The translations under genes were made by a program, and so were the position numbers. Below the pieces are notes generated by a model. The model made no database searches, had not been told where the DNA came from, and saw only the letters and a program-made list of their open reading frames with translations. This document shows positions 7,099-14,898 of a stretch of 64,000 nt of DNA, in pieces. Source of the DNA: Nocardia vaccinii NBRC 15922 (GTDB taxonomy: Bacteria; Actinomycetota; Actinomycetes; Mycobacteriales; Mycobacteriaceae); the NCBI RefSeq assembly GCF_001613305.1, contig NZ_BDCC01000061.1, forward strand, positions 1 to 64,000. The letters run 5' to 3'. Position 1 is the first letter of the stretch. Each line of letters opens with the position of its first letter.

Positions 7099-9285
7099 CT
7101 ACAACATGCAGCTGACGCAACCCTCCACCTCGGTCCCCTCCAAAGCCATTTGGCGGATGCGGATGTAGTAGAGCGTCTTGATTCCCTTGCGCCAGGCGTA
7201 GATCTGGGCGCGGTTGACGTCCCGGGTGGTGGCGCTGTCCTTGAAGAACAAGGTCAGGGACAGGCCCTGGTCGACGTGCTGGGTGGCCGCGGCGTAGGTG
7301 TCGATGATCTTCTCGTAGCCGATGTCGTAGGCGTCGGCGAAGTAGTCGAGATTGTCGTTGGTCAGGTAGGGGGCCGGGTAGTAGACGCGGCCGATCTTGC
7401 CTTCCTTGCGGATCTCGATCTTCGAAGCCACCGGGTGGATCGAGCTGGTGGAGTGGTTGATGTAGGAGATCGAGCCGGTCGGCGGGACGGCCTGCAGGTT
7501 CTGGTTGTAGATACCGTGCGCCATGACCGAGGCCTTCAGCTCGCGCCAGTCCTCCTGGGTCGGGATGCGCACCCCGGCGTCGGCGAAGATCTGCCGCACG
7601 CGTTCGGTTTTCGGCTCCCACGGCTGCTCGGTGTACTTGTCGAAGTACTCGCCGCTGGCGTACTTGGACTCCGGGAATCCACCGAAGGCGACGCCGCGCT
7701 CGATGGCGAGTTTGTTCGAGGCCCGGACCGCGTGATAGGCGACGGTGTAGAAGTAGATGTTCGTGAAGTCCACACCCTCCTCGGAGCCGTAGTGGACCCG
7801 CTCGCGGGCCAGGTAACCGTGCAGGTTCATCTGCCCGAGGCCGATCGCGTGCGAGGAGTTGTTGCCCTGTTCGATCGAGGGCACCGAATAGATGTGGGTC
7901 TGATCCGAGACGGCGGTCAACGCCCGGATCGACACCTCGATGGTCTGCCCGAAATCCGGTGAGTCCATGGCCTTGGCGATGTTGAGCGAGCCGAGGTTGC
8001 ACGAAATGTCCTTGCCCACAGTGGCATAGGACAGGTCGTCGTTGAACACCGACGGCGTGGAGACCTGCAGGATCTCCGAGCACAGATTCGAGTGGGTGAT
8101 CTTGCCTGCGATGGGATTAGCTCGGTTGACCGTATCCTCGTACATGATGTACGGATAGCCGGATTCGAACTGCAGCTCGGCGATGGTCTGGAAGAACTCC
8201 CGCGCGTTGATCTTCGACTTGCGGATGCGCCCGTCGTCGACCATCTCGTGATACTTCTCGGTGACGTTGATATCGGCGAACGGCACACCATAGATGCGTT
8301 CGACGTCGTACGGCGAGAACAGGTACATGTCCTCGTTCTTCTTGGCCAGCTCGAAGGTGATGTCCGGGATCACCACGCCGAGCGAGAGGGTCTTGATGCG
8401 GATCTTCTCGTCCGCGTTCTCCCGCTTGGTATCCAGGAACCGGTAGATGTCCGGGTGGTGCGCGTGCAGATACACCGCCCCCGCCCCCTGCCGAGCCCCG
8501 AGCTGATTGGCATAGGAGAACGAATCCTCCAGCAGCTTCATGATCGGAATGACACCCGAGGACTGATTCTCGATCTTCTTGATCGGCGCGCCGTGCTCCC
8601 GAATGTTACTGAGCAACAAGGCAACTCCGCCACCCCGCTTGGACAGCTGCAACGCCGAGTTGATCGACCGCCCGATGGACTCCATGTTGTCCTCGATGCG
8701 AAGCAGAAAACAGCTGACCGGCTCGCCGCGCTGTTTCTTGCCGGAGTTGAGGAAGGTCGGGGTGGCGGGCTGGAAGCGGCCGTCGATGATCTCCTCGACC
8801 AACTGCTTCGCGAGGATCTCGTCGCCGTCGGCGAGGGTGAGGGCGACCATGCAGACGCGATCCTCGAAGCGTTCGAGGTAGCGCTTTCCGTCGAAGGTCT
8901 TGAGAGTGTAGGAGGTGTAGTACTTGAACGCGCCGAGAAAGGTGGGAAAGCGGAACTTCTTGGCATAGGCCTGCTGGAAGAGCTTCTTCACGAAGGGCCG
9001 GCTGTACTTGTCCAGCACCTCGGACTCGTAGTAGTTCTCCTCGACCAGGTAGTCGAGCTTCTCGTCGAGGTTGTGGAAGAAGACGGTGTTCTGGTTGACA
9101 TGCTGCAGGAAGTATTGCCTCGCGGCGGCGGTGTCCGCGGAGAATTGGATCTCCCCGTTCGGACCATAGAGATTCAGCATCGCGTTGAGGGCGTGGTAAT
9201 CCATGCCCTCGGTGGATGCGGAATCCGCGGCGACCGGACGCTCTAGGCGGGCCGACTTACCGGTAGGTGCTGTTGTCGTTGCCAA
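7099..9285 (-). CDS. nrdE: Class Ib ribonucleotide reductase large subunit (R1E)
   Basis: The catalytic subunit (about 728 residues) reduces NDPs to dNDPs. Visible signatures are PATPTFLNSG, GEPVSCFLLR with the first active-site Cys, SNLCSEI containing the Asn-x-Cys-x-Glu active-site set, TGSISYINHST, and the C-terminal shuttle pair CVSCML that is re-reduced by NrdH. There is no N-terminal ATP cone, as expected for class Ib, so control should be mainly transcriptional. Start taken as TTG 9285, giving an overlap of about 43 bp with nrdI; the conserved DYHALNAMLNLYG region begins some 28 residues later, as in mycobacterial NrdE. It is the last gene of nrdH-nrdI-nrdE. Confidence 0.97.
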   Translation of the reverse strand: MATTTAPTGKSARLERPVAADSASTEGMDYHALNAMLNLYGPNGEIQFSADTAAARQYFLQHVNQNTVFFHNLDEKLDYLVEENYYESEVLDKYSRPFVKKLFQQAYAKKFRFPTFLGAFKYYTSYTLKTFDGKRYLERFEDRVCMVALTLADGDEILAKQLVEEIIDGRFQPATPTFLNSGKKQRGEPVSCFLLRIEDNMESIGRSINSALQLSKRGGGVALLLSNIREHGAPIKKIENQSSGVIPIMKLLEDSFSYANQLGARQGAGAVYLHAHHPDIYRFLDTKRENADEKIRIKTLSLGVVIPDITFELAKKNEDMYLFSPYDVERIYGVPFADINVTEKYHEMVDDGRIRKSKINAREFFQTIAELQFESGYPYIMYEDTVNRANPIAGKITHSNLCSEILQVSTPSVFNDDLSYATVGKDISCNLGSLNIAKAMDSPDFGQTIEVSIRALTAVSDQTHIYSVPSIEQGNNSSHAIGLGQMNLHGYLARERVHYGSEEGVDFTNIYFYTVAYHAVRASNKLAIERGVAFGGFPESKYASGEYFDKYTEQPWEPKTERVRQIFADAGVRIPTQEDWRELKASVMAHGIYNQNLQAVPPTGSISYINHSTSSIHPVASKIEIRKEGKIGRVYYPAPYLTNDNLDYFADAYDIGYEKIIDTYAAATQHVDQGLSLTLFFKDSATTRDVNRAQIYAWRKGIKTLYYIRIRQMALEGTEVEGCVSCML

Positions 9286-9740
9286 AACAATCCCAATCCC
9301 TCTCGGACGCGTTCGACGTCCTCGGCAGTTCCCATGAGTTCGAAGCGATACAGGTACGGGACTCCGCATTTGCGTGAGATCACTTCTCCCGCATAGCAGT
9401 ACGTATCGCCGAAGTTCGTGTTGCCGGCCGCGATGACGCCGCGCAACAGCGCACGATTGTGCGGATCGTTCAGGAACTTGGCCACCTGACGAGGTACGAA
9501 GTCCTTCTCGGATCTGTTGCCGCCCAGAACGTGCCGACCTCCCCCGTAGGTGGGGCAGATCAGCACGTAGGGCTCGTCGACGCGAAGCGAATCGGCGGTG
9601 TGGAGCGGAATGCGAACGGCGGGCAGGCCCAGCCGTTCGACGAATCGGTGCGTATTCTCCGACGCACTCGAGAAGTAGACCAGGGGTGCGTTCCCGCGGG
9701 GCGCTTCCCCACGCTTGCGGGAATCCGGCGTTTCGGCCAT
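9243..9740 (-). CDS. nrdI: NrdI flavodoxin-like ribonucleotide reductase assembly protein
   Basis: About 165 residues. NrdI is a small FMN protein that supplies the oxidant for assembling the manganese-tyrosyl cofactor of NrdF. Visible: VYFSSASENTHRFVERL (phosphate-binding loop of the flavodoxin-like fold), ICPTYGGG, and VIAAGNTNFGDTYCYAG (NrdI-type isoalloxazine loop). ATG 9740 has GGGAG eight bases upstream. It follows nrdH by 52 bp and overlaps nrdE. The N-terminal charged extension of about 18 residues before the fold is typical of actinobacterial NrdI. Confidence 0.95.
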   Translation of the reverse strand: MAETPDSRKRGEAPRGNAPLVYFSSASENTHRFVERLGLPAVRIPLHTADSLRVDEPYVLICPTYGGGRHVLGGNRSEKDFVPRQVAKFLNDPHNRALLRGVIAAGNTNFGDTYCYAGEVISRKCGVPYLYRFELMGTAEDVERVREGLGLFWQRQQHLPVSRPA

Positions 9741-9792
9741 CTGGAGCACTCCCTTCCTGCTACCTCCCTCGCCGGAAACGGCGACCGGCGGA

Positions 9793-10026
9793 TCAGGCCG
9801 CGGCGACCGCCAGGGACTTGATCCGATCCGGACGGAATCCGGACCAGTGATCATCACCGGCCACGACGACCGGGGCCTGCAGATAACCCAGTGCCATCAC
9901 GTAGTCGCGGGCGTCCGGGTTCTCCGAGATGTCGACGACCTCGTATTCGATACCGACCTTGTCGAGAGCGCGGTAGGTGGCGTTGCACTGGACGCATGCG
10001 GGCTTGGTGTAGACGGTGATGGTCAT
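9793..10026 (-). CDS. nrdH: NrdH redoxin (electron donor to NrdE)
   Basis: A 77-residue glutaredoxin-like protein with thioredoxin-like reactivity. The redox motif is CVQC at residues 11-14 (TKPACVQC), followed by the NrdH-typical WSGFRPD segment near the C-terminus, which binds thioredoxin reductase. Start at ATG 10026, behind GAGAGGGAC; an ATG five codons upstream is less likely. First gene of nrdHIE. Confidence 0.96.
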   Translation of the reverse strand: MTITVYTKPACVQCNATYRALDKVGIEYEVVDISENPDARDYVMALGYLQAPVVVAGDDHWSGFRPDRIKSLAVAAA

Positions 10027-10202
10027 ATGTCCCTCTCTCATCGGGCCTTGGAACCGAACCTGAACCTGAGCCTTGAATCCGTATGCAATGCATGGGCCGA
10101 GTGCGATTCACCTCACGTGCGCAAACCCCTGGAAGTGGGCTCGGCCCCCAGGTCGGACGACCCCGGACGGTCCTGCGGCCGTACCGTCTTCCAGCTCCCC
10201 AG

Positions 10203-10247
10203 ACACTACACCTAGTGGCCGACAGAATCCTACAACACGAGATGTTG
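10203..10247 (-). promoter_or_regulatory. Two NrdR-like boxes upstream of nrdHIE
   Basis: ACACTACACCTAGTGG (10203-10218) matches the actinobacterial NrdR box closely and is nearly identical to the proximal box of nrdF. A second, weaker palindrome (CAACA-N5-TGTTG, 10233-10247) lies about 30 bp away, the spacing usual for paired boxes. The strong box is about 177 nt ahead of nrdH, so the transcript probably has a long leader. The remainder of the 10027-10490 gap shows only the terminator at 10418-10449. Confidence 0.75.
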
Positions 10248-10417
10248 CGAGTCACAAAGGTGAAATTCGATCGGCGTAAGTACCTGGACAGTCGATTCGC
10301 AACTCGACACGACTGTGGTGCAGATCACGATTTCGTCGCATAGCTTCTTCCCAGCTAACACACCGTTCCCACAGGTAACAGGTGCCCCTCCCGGCCCACC
10401 GACCCCGGAAACAACAA

Positions 10418-10449
10418 GGCCCGCCCCGTCGAATCCGACAGGGCGGGCC
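10418..10449 (-). terminator. Intrinsic terminator of the FMN reductase gene
   Basis: GGCCCGCCC (10418-10426) and GGGCGGGCC (10441-10449) form a perfect 9-bp GC stem with a 14-nt loop. On the minus strand it is followed by TTGTTGTTT, a T-rich tail, and lies about 40 nt past the stop of the gene at 10491. Confidence 0.85.
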
Positions 10450-10490
10450 GGTGTGCAGACCTCGGCATTCGGCCCTCGCGAGCCACGCGG

Positions 10491-11057
10491 TCAGGCGTTG
10501 ACCGAGTTCTTCACCGCTTCGACCAGCTCGTGCACCGTGGCGGCGAGCTCGGTCAGGGCCTCGGCGTCGTCGCGGGGGTGCACCTCGCCGAAACGCTGTC
10601 CGATGACGCCGAAGTGCAGATGCGCGCTCTCCACCACCGAGGCGCCCGCCACGCCGAGCACCTTGACGGTGTCGCCGTGCGACCACTTGGCGGCGTTCTG
10701 GCTGATCGACGCGCTCACCACCGCGGCGGGCTTGCCCTTGATGGAACCGGCGCCGTAGGGGCGTGAGGCCCAGTCCACGGCATTCTTGAGCACGGCCGGA
10801 ATCGAGCCGTTGTACTCGGGCACGAATACGAGCAGTCCGTCGGCGGCGGCGACGGCATCGCGCAGGGCGGTCGCGGCGGCGGGCACGCTGCCGGGTACGT
10901 CGATGTCCTCGTTGTAGAACGGAATGTCGCCGAGGCCGGAGGCGATAACGACCTCCACACCCTCCGGGGCGGTCTGCGCGGCCGCCTCGGCGAGCTGCCG
11001 GTTGATCGATCCGGCGCGCAGGCTGCCGACGAGTGCGAGAAGACGAGTCTGGGACAT
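10491..11057 (-). CDS. NADPH-dependent FMN reductase family protein
   Basis: 188 residues with a flavodoxin-like fold: LLALVGSLRAGSINRQLAEA binds the FMN phosphate and FVPEYNGSIPAVLKNAVDW is the conserved FMN_red motif. Members reduce FMN, quinones, chromate or azo dyes with NAD(P)H in the cytoplasm. ATG 11057 was chosen for AAGGAG seven bases upstream. Divergent from a TetR gene with a palindrome between them, so it is the probable target of that regulator. This suggests induction by a quinone or xenobiotic, which is inference. Confidence 0.88.
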   Translation of the reverse strand: MSQTRLLALVGSLRAGSINRQLAEAAAQTAPEGVEVVIASGLGDIPFYNEDIDVPGSVPAAATALRDAVAAADGLLVFVPEYNGSIPAVLKNAVDWASRPYGAGSIKGKPAAVVSASISQNAAKWSHGDTVKVLGVAGASVVESAHLHFGVIGQRFGEVHPRDDAEALTELAATVHELVEAVKNSVNA

Positions 11058-11110
11058 GATCACTCCTTGAGTTGCCGAGGCGGTCACCGCCGCTGTCACG
11101 GTAGAATAAC

Positions 11111-11124
11111 CGGACCACGGTCCG
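11111..11124. promoter_or_regulatory. Perfect palindrome, probable TetR operator
   Basis: CGGACC-AC-GGTCCG lies in the divergent gap, 54 bp from the reductase start and 31 bp from the TetR start. This position fits an operator controlling both genes. Confidence 0.6.
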
Positions 11125-11154
11125 CTTTCATTCCGTCCCTAGGGGGGCTACCCC

Positions 11155-11859
11155 GTGAACTACGACACAGCCGCCGACGATCCGTGCGCGCGCGAGCCCG
11201 GTGACGCCCGTCCCAAAGGGCTGCCGATCGAAGCCGTCGCCTTGGAGATGCCCCCGGAGGCGCTGGCCCTGCTGCCCATGACCGCCACCGCGGCCGAGCG
11301 CAGCGACGCCGCCCGCAACCGGCAACTACTGCTGGACGCGGCCGAACAACTGGTGCGGGAATTCGGCGCGGACGGCGTCACGATGGACGCGGTCGCCCGG
11401 CGTGCGGGCGTGGGCAAGGGTACCGTCTTCCGCCGTTTCGGCACCCGCTCGGGTCTCATGCTGGCCCTGCTCGATCAGTCCGAGCGAAAACTGCAGGCCG
11501 CGTACATGTTCGGACCACCGCCGCTGGGTCCCGGCGCACCGCCCGCGGAACGTCTGATCGCCTTCGGCCGCGCACGATTGGCCGGTATCGAGGTCGAGGG
11601 CGAGATGCGCCGCGCCGCGGACGATTCGAGCCGGTACTCCAGTCCGCCGTACAACGTGATGAAATCCCATGTCGCACTGCTACTCCGGGAGGCCGGCGCG
11701 GCCGGGGACATCGCACTGCTGGCCGACAGCCTGATCGCCGCCCTGGACGCCGCACTGGTCCTGCACCAGATCCGGGTGCTCGGATACACCACCGAACAGG
11801 TCGCCGACAACTGGGAACGGCTGGTCCGCCGGGTCCTCGCCGACGCCTCGGTAGAGTGA
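11155..11859 (+). CDS. TetR-family transcriptional regulator
   Basis: 234 residues. After an unusual 45-residue N-terminal extension the helix-turn-helix reads RNRQLLLDAAEQLVREFG, VTMDAVARRAGVGKGTVFRRF (about residues 55-100), followed by a helical ligand domain. GTG 11155 is preceded by AGGGGGG. It is divergent from the FMN reductase and its stop overlaps nadE (GTGA), so nadE is translationally coupled to it and may share its promoter. That coupling of NAD synthesis to a redox regulator is notable but only inferred from layout. Confidence 0.87.
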   Translation: MNYDTAADDPCAREPGDARPKGLPIEAVALEMPPEALALLPMTATAAERSDAARNRQLLLDAAEQLVREFGADGVTMDAVARRAGVGKGTVFRRFGTRSGLMLALLDQSERKLQAAYMFGPPPLGPGAPPAERLIAFGRARLAGIEVEGEMRRAADDSSRYSSPPYNVMKSHVALLLREAGAAGDIALLADSLIAALDAALVLHQIRVLGYTTEQVADNWERLVRRVLADASVE

Positions 11860-12713
11860 CCGCCGTGGGTAATCTTCGCCAGGCCATCATCGCCGAATTG
11901 GGTGTTCAGCCGGTCATCGAGCCGAAGGTCGAGGTGCGCCGGCGCATCGATTTCCTCAAGGCGTACCTGCGCTCCACGCCCGCAACGGGTTTCGTGCTCG
12001 GCATCAGCGGCGGCCAGGACTCCACGCTGACCGGGCGGCTGTGTCAGCTGGCCGTCCGGGAACTGCGCGAGGAGGAGCACGAGGCCACCTTCGTGGCGGT
12101 GCGCCTGCCCTACGGCGTCCAGGCCGACGAGGAGGATGCGCAGGTCGCGTTGCGGTTCATCCAGCCCGATCGCTCGATCGAGGTGAATGTGAAACCCGGC
12201 GCGGACGCGGTCGCCGCCGAAGCCGCACACGGTCTGGGTGAACTGTCCGCGAGCGGAACCGACGAACCACGCCTGCGCGATTTCGTGCGCGGCAATATCA
12301 AGGCCCGCCAGCGCATGGTCATCCAGTACGCGATCGCCGGTCAGCTGAACATGCTGGTCGTGGGCACCGACCACGCGGCCGAGGCGCTGACCGGATTCTT
12401 CACCAAATACGGCGACGGCGGCGTCGACCTGACACCGTTGACCGGCCTCACCAAACGTCAGGGCGCGGCCCTGCTCCAGGAGCTCGGCGCGCCCCCGAGC
12501 GTCTGGGAGAAGGTGCCGACCGCCGACCTCGAGGACGACCGCCCCGCCTTCCCCGACGAGGTGGCCTTGGGCGTCACATACGCCGAGATCGACGACTACC
12601 TCGAAGGTCACGAAGTGACCCCCGAGGTGGCCACCCGCCTCGAATCCCTCTTCCGAAACACCCGCCACAAGCGCGCCGTCCCCGCCACCCCCTTCGATAC
12701 CTGGTGGCAATAG
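11856..12713 (+). CDS. nadE: Ammonia-dependent NAD+ synthetase
   Basis: 285 residues, the length of the short ammonia-using NadE; there is no glutaminase domain. It adenylates and amidates deamido-NAD to NAD in the cytoplasm. Residues 51-56 (SGGQDS) are the N-type ATP pyrophosphatase P-loop; VVGTDHAAEALTGFFTKYGD is the deamido-NAD/ammonia site, and TADLEDDRPAFPDE matches the conserved loop near the C-terminus. GTG 11856 overlaps the TetR stop by four bases. Most mycolic-acid bacteria also have a long glutamine-dependent NadE, so this may be a second enzyme. Confidence 0.95.
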   Translation: MTAVGNLRQAIIAELGVQPVIEPKVEVRRRIDFLKAYLRSTPATGFVLGISGGQDSTLTGRLCQLAVRELREEEHEATFVAVRLPYGVQADEEDAQVALRFIQPDRSIEVNVKPGADAVAAEAAHGLGELSASGTDEPRLRDFVRGNIKARQRMVIQYAIAGQLNMLVVGTDHAAEALTGFFTKYGDGGVDLTPLTGLTKRQGAALLQELGAPPSVWEKVPTADLEDDRPAFPDEVALGVTYAEIDDYLEGHEVTPEVATRLESLFRNTRHKRAVPATPFDTWWQ

Positions 12714-12884
12714 ATCCTCGTACAGCACAGTCTCGCACCGGTTTACGACACGCCGGGACGCGACGCTGTAGGCCAAGGCGGCACCCTCATCGCCCGGAGT
12801 TACGTATACGCCCGTCGACACCATGGTCATCTCGGGCCCCTGAGCTATGGTGAGCGCATGTCGTCCGCAAGGAGTTGATCTTCG

Positions 12885-13457
12885 GTGAGTATCGCTGCCA
12901 TGCACCCTCGTCCGGGCAACCTCCGGTCCGTCGCCGAGCAAATCGAGGAAAGCACGGGCCTACGCGTCGAAATTCTGGGAGGGACTCTCGTGATGTCGCC
13001 GACTCCACGTGGCAAACACGCTGGCACGGTACTGCTGATTCGTCGGCAGATAGAGCCACGGCTGCCCACTGGTCTGGCTTCCTACGAGGTCTCATCGATT
13101 TCGATGCCGGGCGACGTCGACGACTACTGCACCCCTGATCTCGTCGTTCTGCCGGAAAGCTGGAGTGACGACGACGACTGGCTGATCGATCCGCAGGATG
13201 TCGACTTGGCCGTCGAAGTGCTGTCCCGAAGTGAGAAGCCGCAGCAGATCATTCGCAAGAACGGCTGGTACAGTGCGGCGGGCGTGCGAACACTGCTGGT
13301 CCTGGACCCACGCACCGGGCGATGGGACTTGTACAGCCATCCCAGGAATGGCGATTATCACGGCCATCTCGACGGCAGTTACGACGACCCGATCCCGTTG
13401 CCCGAGCCATTCGGCTTCGACCTCGATCCGAGTAGTCTGCCGCGTTACGGGAACTGA
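12885..13457 (+). CDS. Uma2-family putative endonuclease (PD-(D/E)XK fold)
   Basis: 190 residues of the former DUF820 family. The restriction-endonuclase-like core is visible: GDVDDYCTPDLVVLP supplies the PD Asp and DVDLAVEVLSRS the E-x-hydrophobic strand, followed by IIRKNGWYSAAGVRTLLVLD with the conserved Lys/Tyr. Function of Uma2 proteins is unsettled; nuclease activity is predicted from fold only. GTG 12885 has AAGGAG ten bases ahead. Single gene, no partner. Confidence 0.85.
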   Translation: MSIAAMHPRPGNLRSVAEQIEESTGLRVEILGGTLVMSPTPRGKHAGTVLLIRRQIEPRLPTGLASYEVSSISMPGDVDDYCTPDLVVLPESWSDDDDWLIDPQDVDLAVEVLSRSEKPQQIIRKNGWYSAAGVRTLLVLDPRTGRWDLYSHPRNGDYHGHLDGSYDDPIPLPEPFGFDLDPSSLPRYGN

Positions 13458-13517
13458 AGCCTGCAACCGCGGCATCCGGACCCGATGAGATCGATTTGGT
13501 CCGGAACCCGGTGAATC

Positions 13518-13760
13518 TCATCCCCCAGCGAAGGGCGGCAGCACGTCCACTCGGGGGCTGAGGCGAGTGGTGACGTCGCGGGTCAGTTCGTCGCCGATGA
13601 GGAAGGCGCAGACCTTCAGCATGGGGTCGATGGTGGGGCCGTAGGCGTGGGAGAGGGTGTTTCGCAGGTCGGAGATGGTGGCCTCGGCAGGGAGGTCGAG
13701 ATGTTCGCTCGATTTGCCGACCGCGTCCGCGATCGCGGCGAAATACCGGACCTCAACCAC
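13518..13760 (-). CDS. moaD: Molybdopterin synthase small subunit (sulfur carrier)
   Basis: 80 residues with a ubiquitin-like fold, ending in the Gly-Gly (PPFAGG) that is thiocarboxylated to give sulfur to precursor Z with MoaE. GTG 13760 overlaps moaA's stop by 8 bp and has GGGAG upstream; the EVRYFAAIADAVG strand that follows is typical. MoaE is encoded at 17353, in the divergent half of the cluster. Confidence 0.93.
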   Translation of the reverse strand: MVEVRYFAAIADAVGKSSEHLDLPAEATISDLRNTLSHAYGPTIDPMLKVCAFLIGDELTRDVTTRLSPRVDVLPPFAGG

Positions 13761-14811
13761 CGATCGCTCCCATCGTCCGTTCCGGCGGCACGAAATCGGC
13801 GGCGTCGATACCGTGTCCCGCCCATTTGTTCCACATCGCGCCGCGCCACAGCTCGGCCAGTTCCGCGTCGGTCGCACCCTCGCGCAACGGCGCTCGTAGA
13901 TCGTATTCCTCGTCGCTGAACAGGCAGGAGCGGATCTTGCCGTCGGCGGTGAGCCGGGTGCGATCGCAGTCCGAGCAGAACGTCCTGGTCACCGAGGCGA
14001 TGATGCCGACGGTGGCCGGGCCGCCGTCGACCAGCCAGGTCTCGGCGGGCGCGGCCGGATCCTCGCGGCCGGCGGCGGTCAGGGTGAACCGTTGGCCCAG
14101 AACCTCGAGCAGTTCGGCGGCGGTCACCATATTCGCGCGCGCCCATTCGTGATCGGCGTCCAGCGGCATTTCCTCGATGAACCGCAGTTCACATCCCTCG
14201 GTCAGACACCACTGCAGCAGATCCGGTGCGCCGGAAAGGGTTTCGCGCATCAGCACCGCATTGACCTTGACCGGGGCCAGGCCCGCGCGCTGGGCGGCGC
14301 GAATTCCGTCCAGCACCGAGGCGAGCCGGTCACGGCGGGTCAACCGGGCGAAGGCGGCGCGGTCGACGGTGTCGAGTGAGACGTTCACCCTGCCCAGGCC
14401 CGCCCGCGCCAGTGCGGCCGCCCGATGTTCGAGCCCGACGGCATTGGTGGTCATGGCCAGCGGCGTCTGCGGCACGGCCGCGTGAGCGCCCGCGAGGATC
14501 TGTTCCAGATCCCGGCGCATGAGCGGTTCGCCGCCGGTGAAGCGCACCTCGTGCACGCCCAGCTCCCGCACCGCGAGCGTGACCACGCGCACGATCTCCT
14601 CGGCCGAGAGCAGTTCGTCGCCCGGGATCGCGGGCAAACCCTCCTCGGGCATGCAGTAGGTGCAGCGCAGCGAGCATTTCTCGGTGATTGATACCCGCAG
14701 GTCGCGGGCGATTCGCCCGAATCTGTCCAGGAGATGCGGAGTATCGGGCCGTCCCGCCGACGGGGGCAGCCCGCGGCGTACGGCGGGAATCCCCATGACG
14801 ACCACACTCAC
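13753..14811 (-). CDS. moaA: GTP 3',8-cyclase (radical SAM)
   Basis: About 352 residues. MoaA converts GTP to 3',8-cyclo-GTP, the first step of molybdenum cofactor synthesis. The radical-SAM cluster is CSLRCTYC; RFTGGEPL binds SAM; the second, C-terminal cluster is CSDCDRTRLTADGKIRSC; the chain ends in the essential GG (MGAIGG). GTG 14811 is chosen because it gives an N-terminus (MSVVVMGIPAVRRG) like that of mycobacterial MoaA; ATG 14796 and 14820 are alternatives. Divergent from moeA across a gap of under 100 bp. Confidence 0.95.
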   Translation of the reverse strand: MSVVVMGIPAVRRGLPPSAGRPDTPHLLDRFGRIARDLRVSITEKCSLRCTYCMPEEGLPAIPGDELLSAEEIVRVVTLAVRELGVHEVRFTGGEPLMRRDLEQILAGAHAAVPQTPLAMTTNAVGLEHRAAALARAGLGRVNVSLDTVDRAAFARLTRRDRLASVLDGIRAAQRAGLAPVKVNAVLMRETLSGAPDLLQWCLTEGCELRFIEEMPLDADHEWARANMVTAAELLEVLGQRFTLTAAGREDPAAPAETWLVDGGPATVGIIASVTRTFCSDCDRTRLTADGKIRSCLFSDEEYDLRAPLREGATDAELAELWRGAMWNKWAGHGIDAADFVPPERTMGAIGG

Positions 14812-14898
14812 GCAACCCATTATGGCCACACGATGCCACCGGCGCTTCGGAGGAACATACGAACCGAGCGAAACGGGGCCGCTACTACAGTGCCTTGT

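Noticed and set aside
7096..9246. Long open frames antisense to nrdE (7096-7962 and 8092-9246)
   Set aside because: Shadows of the highly conserved nrdE frame without motifs or ribosome sites.
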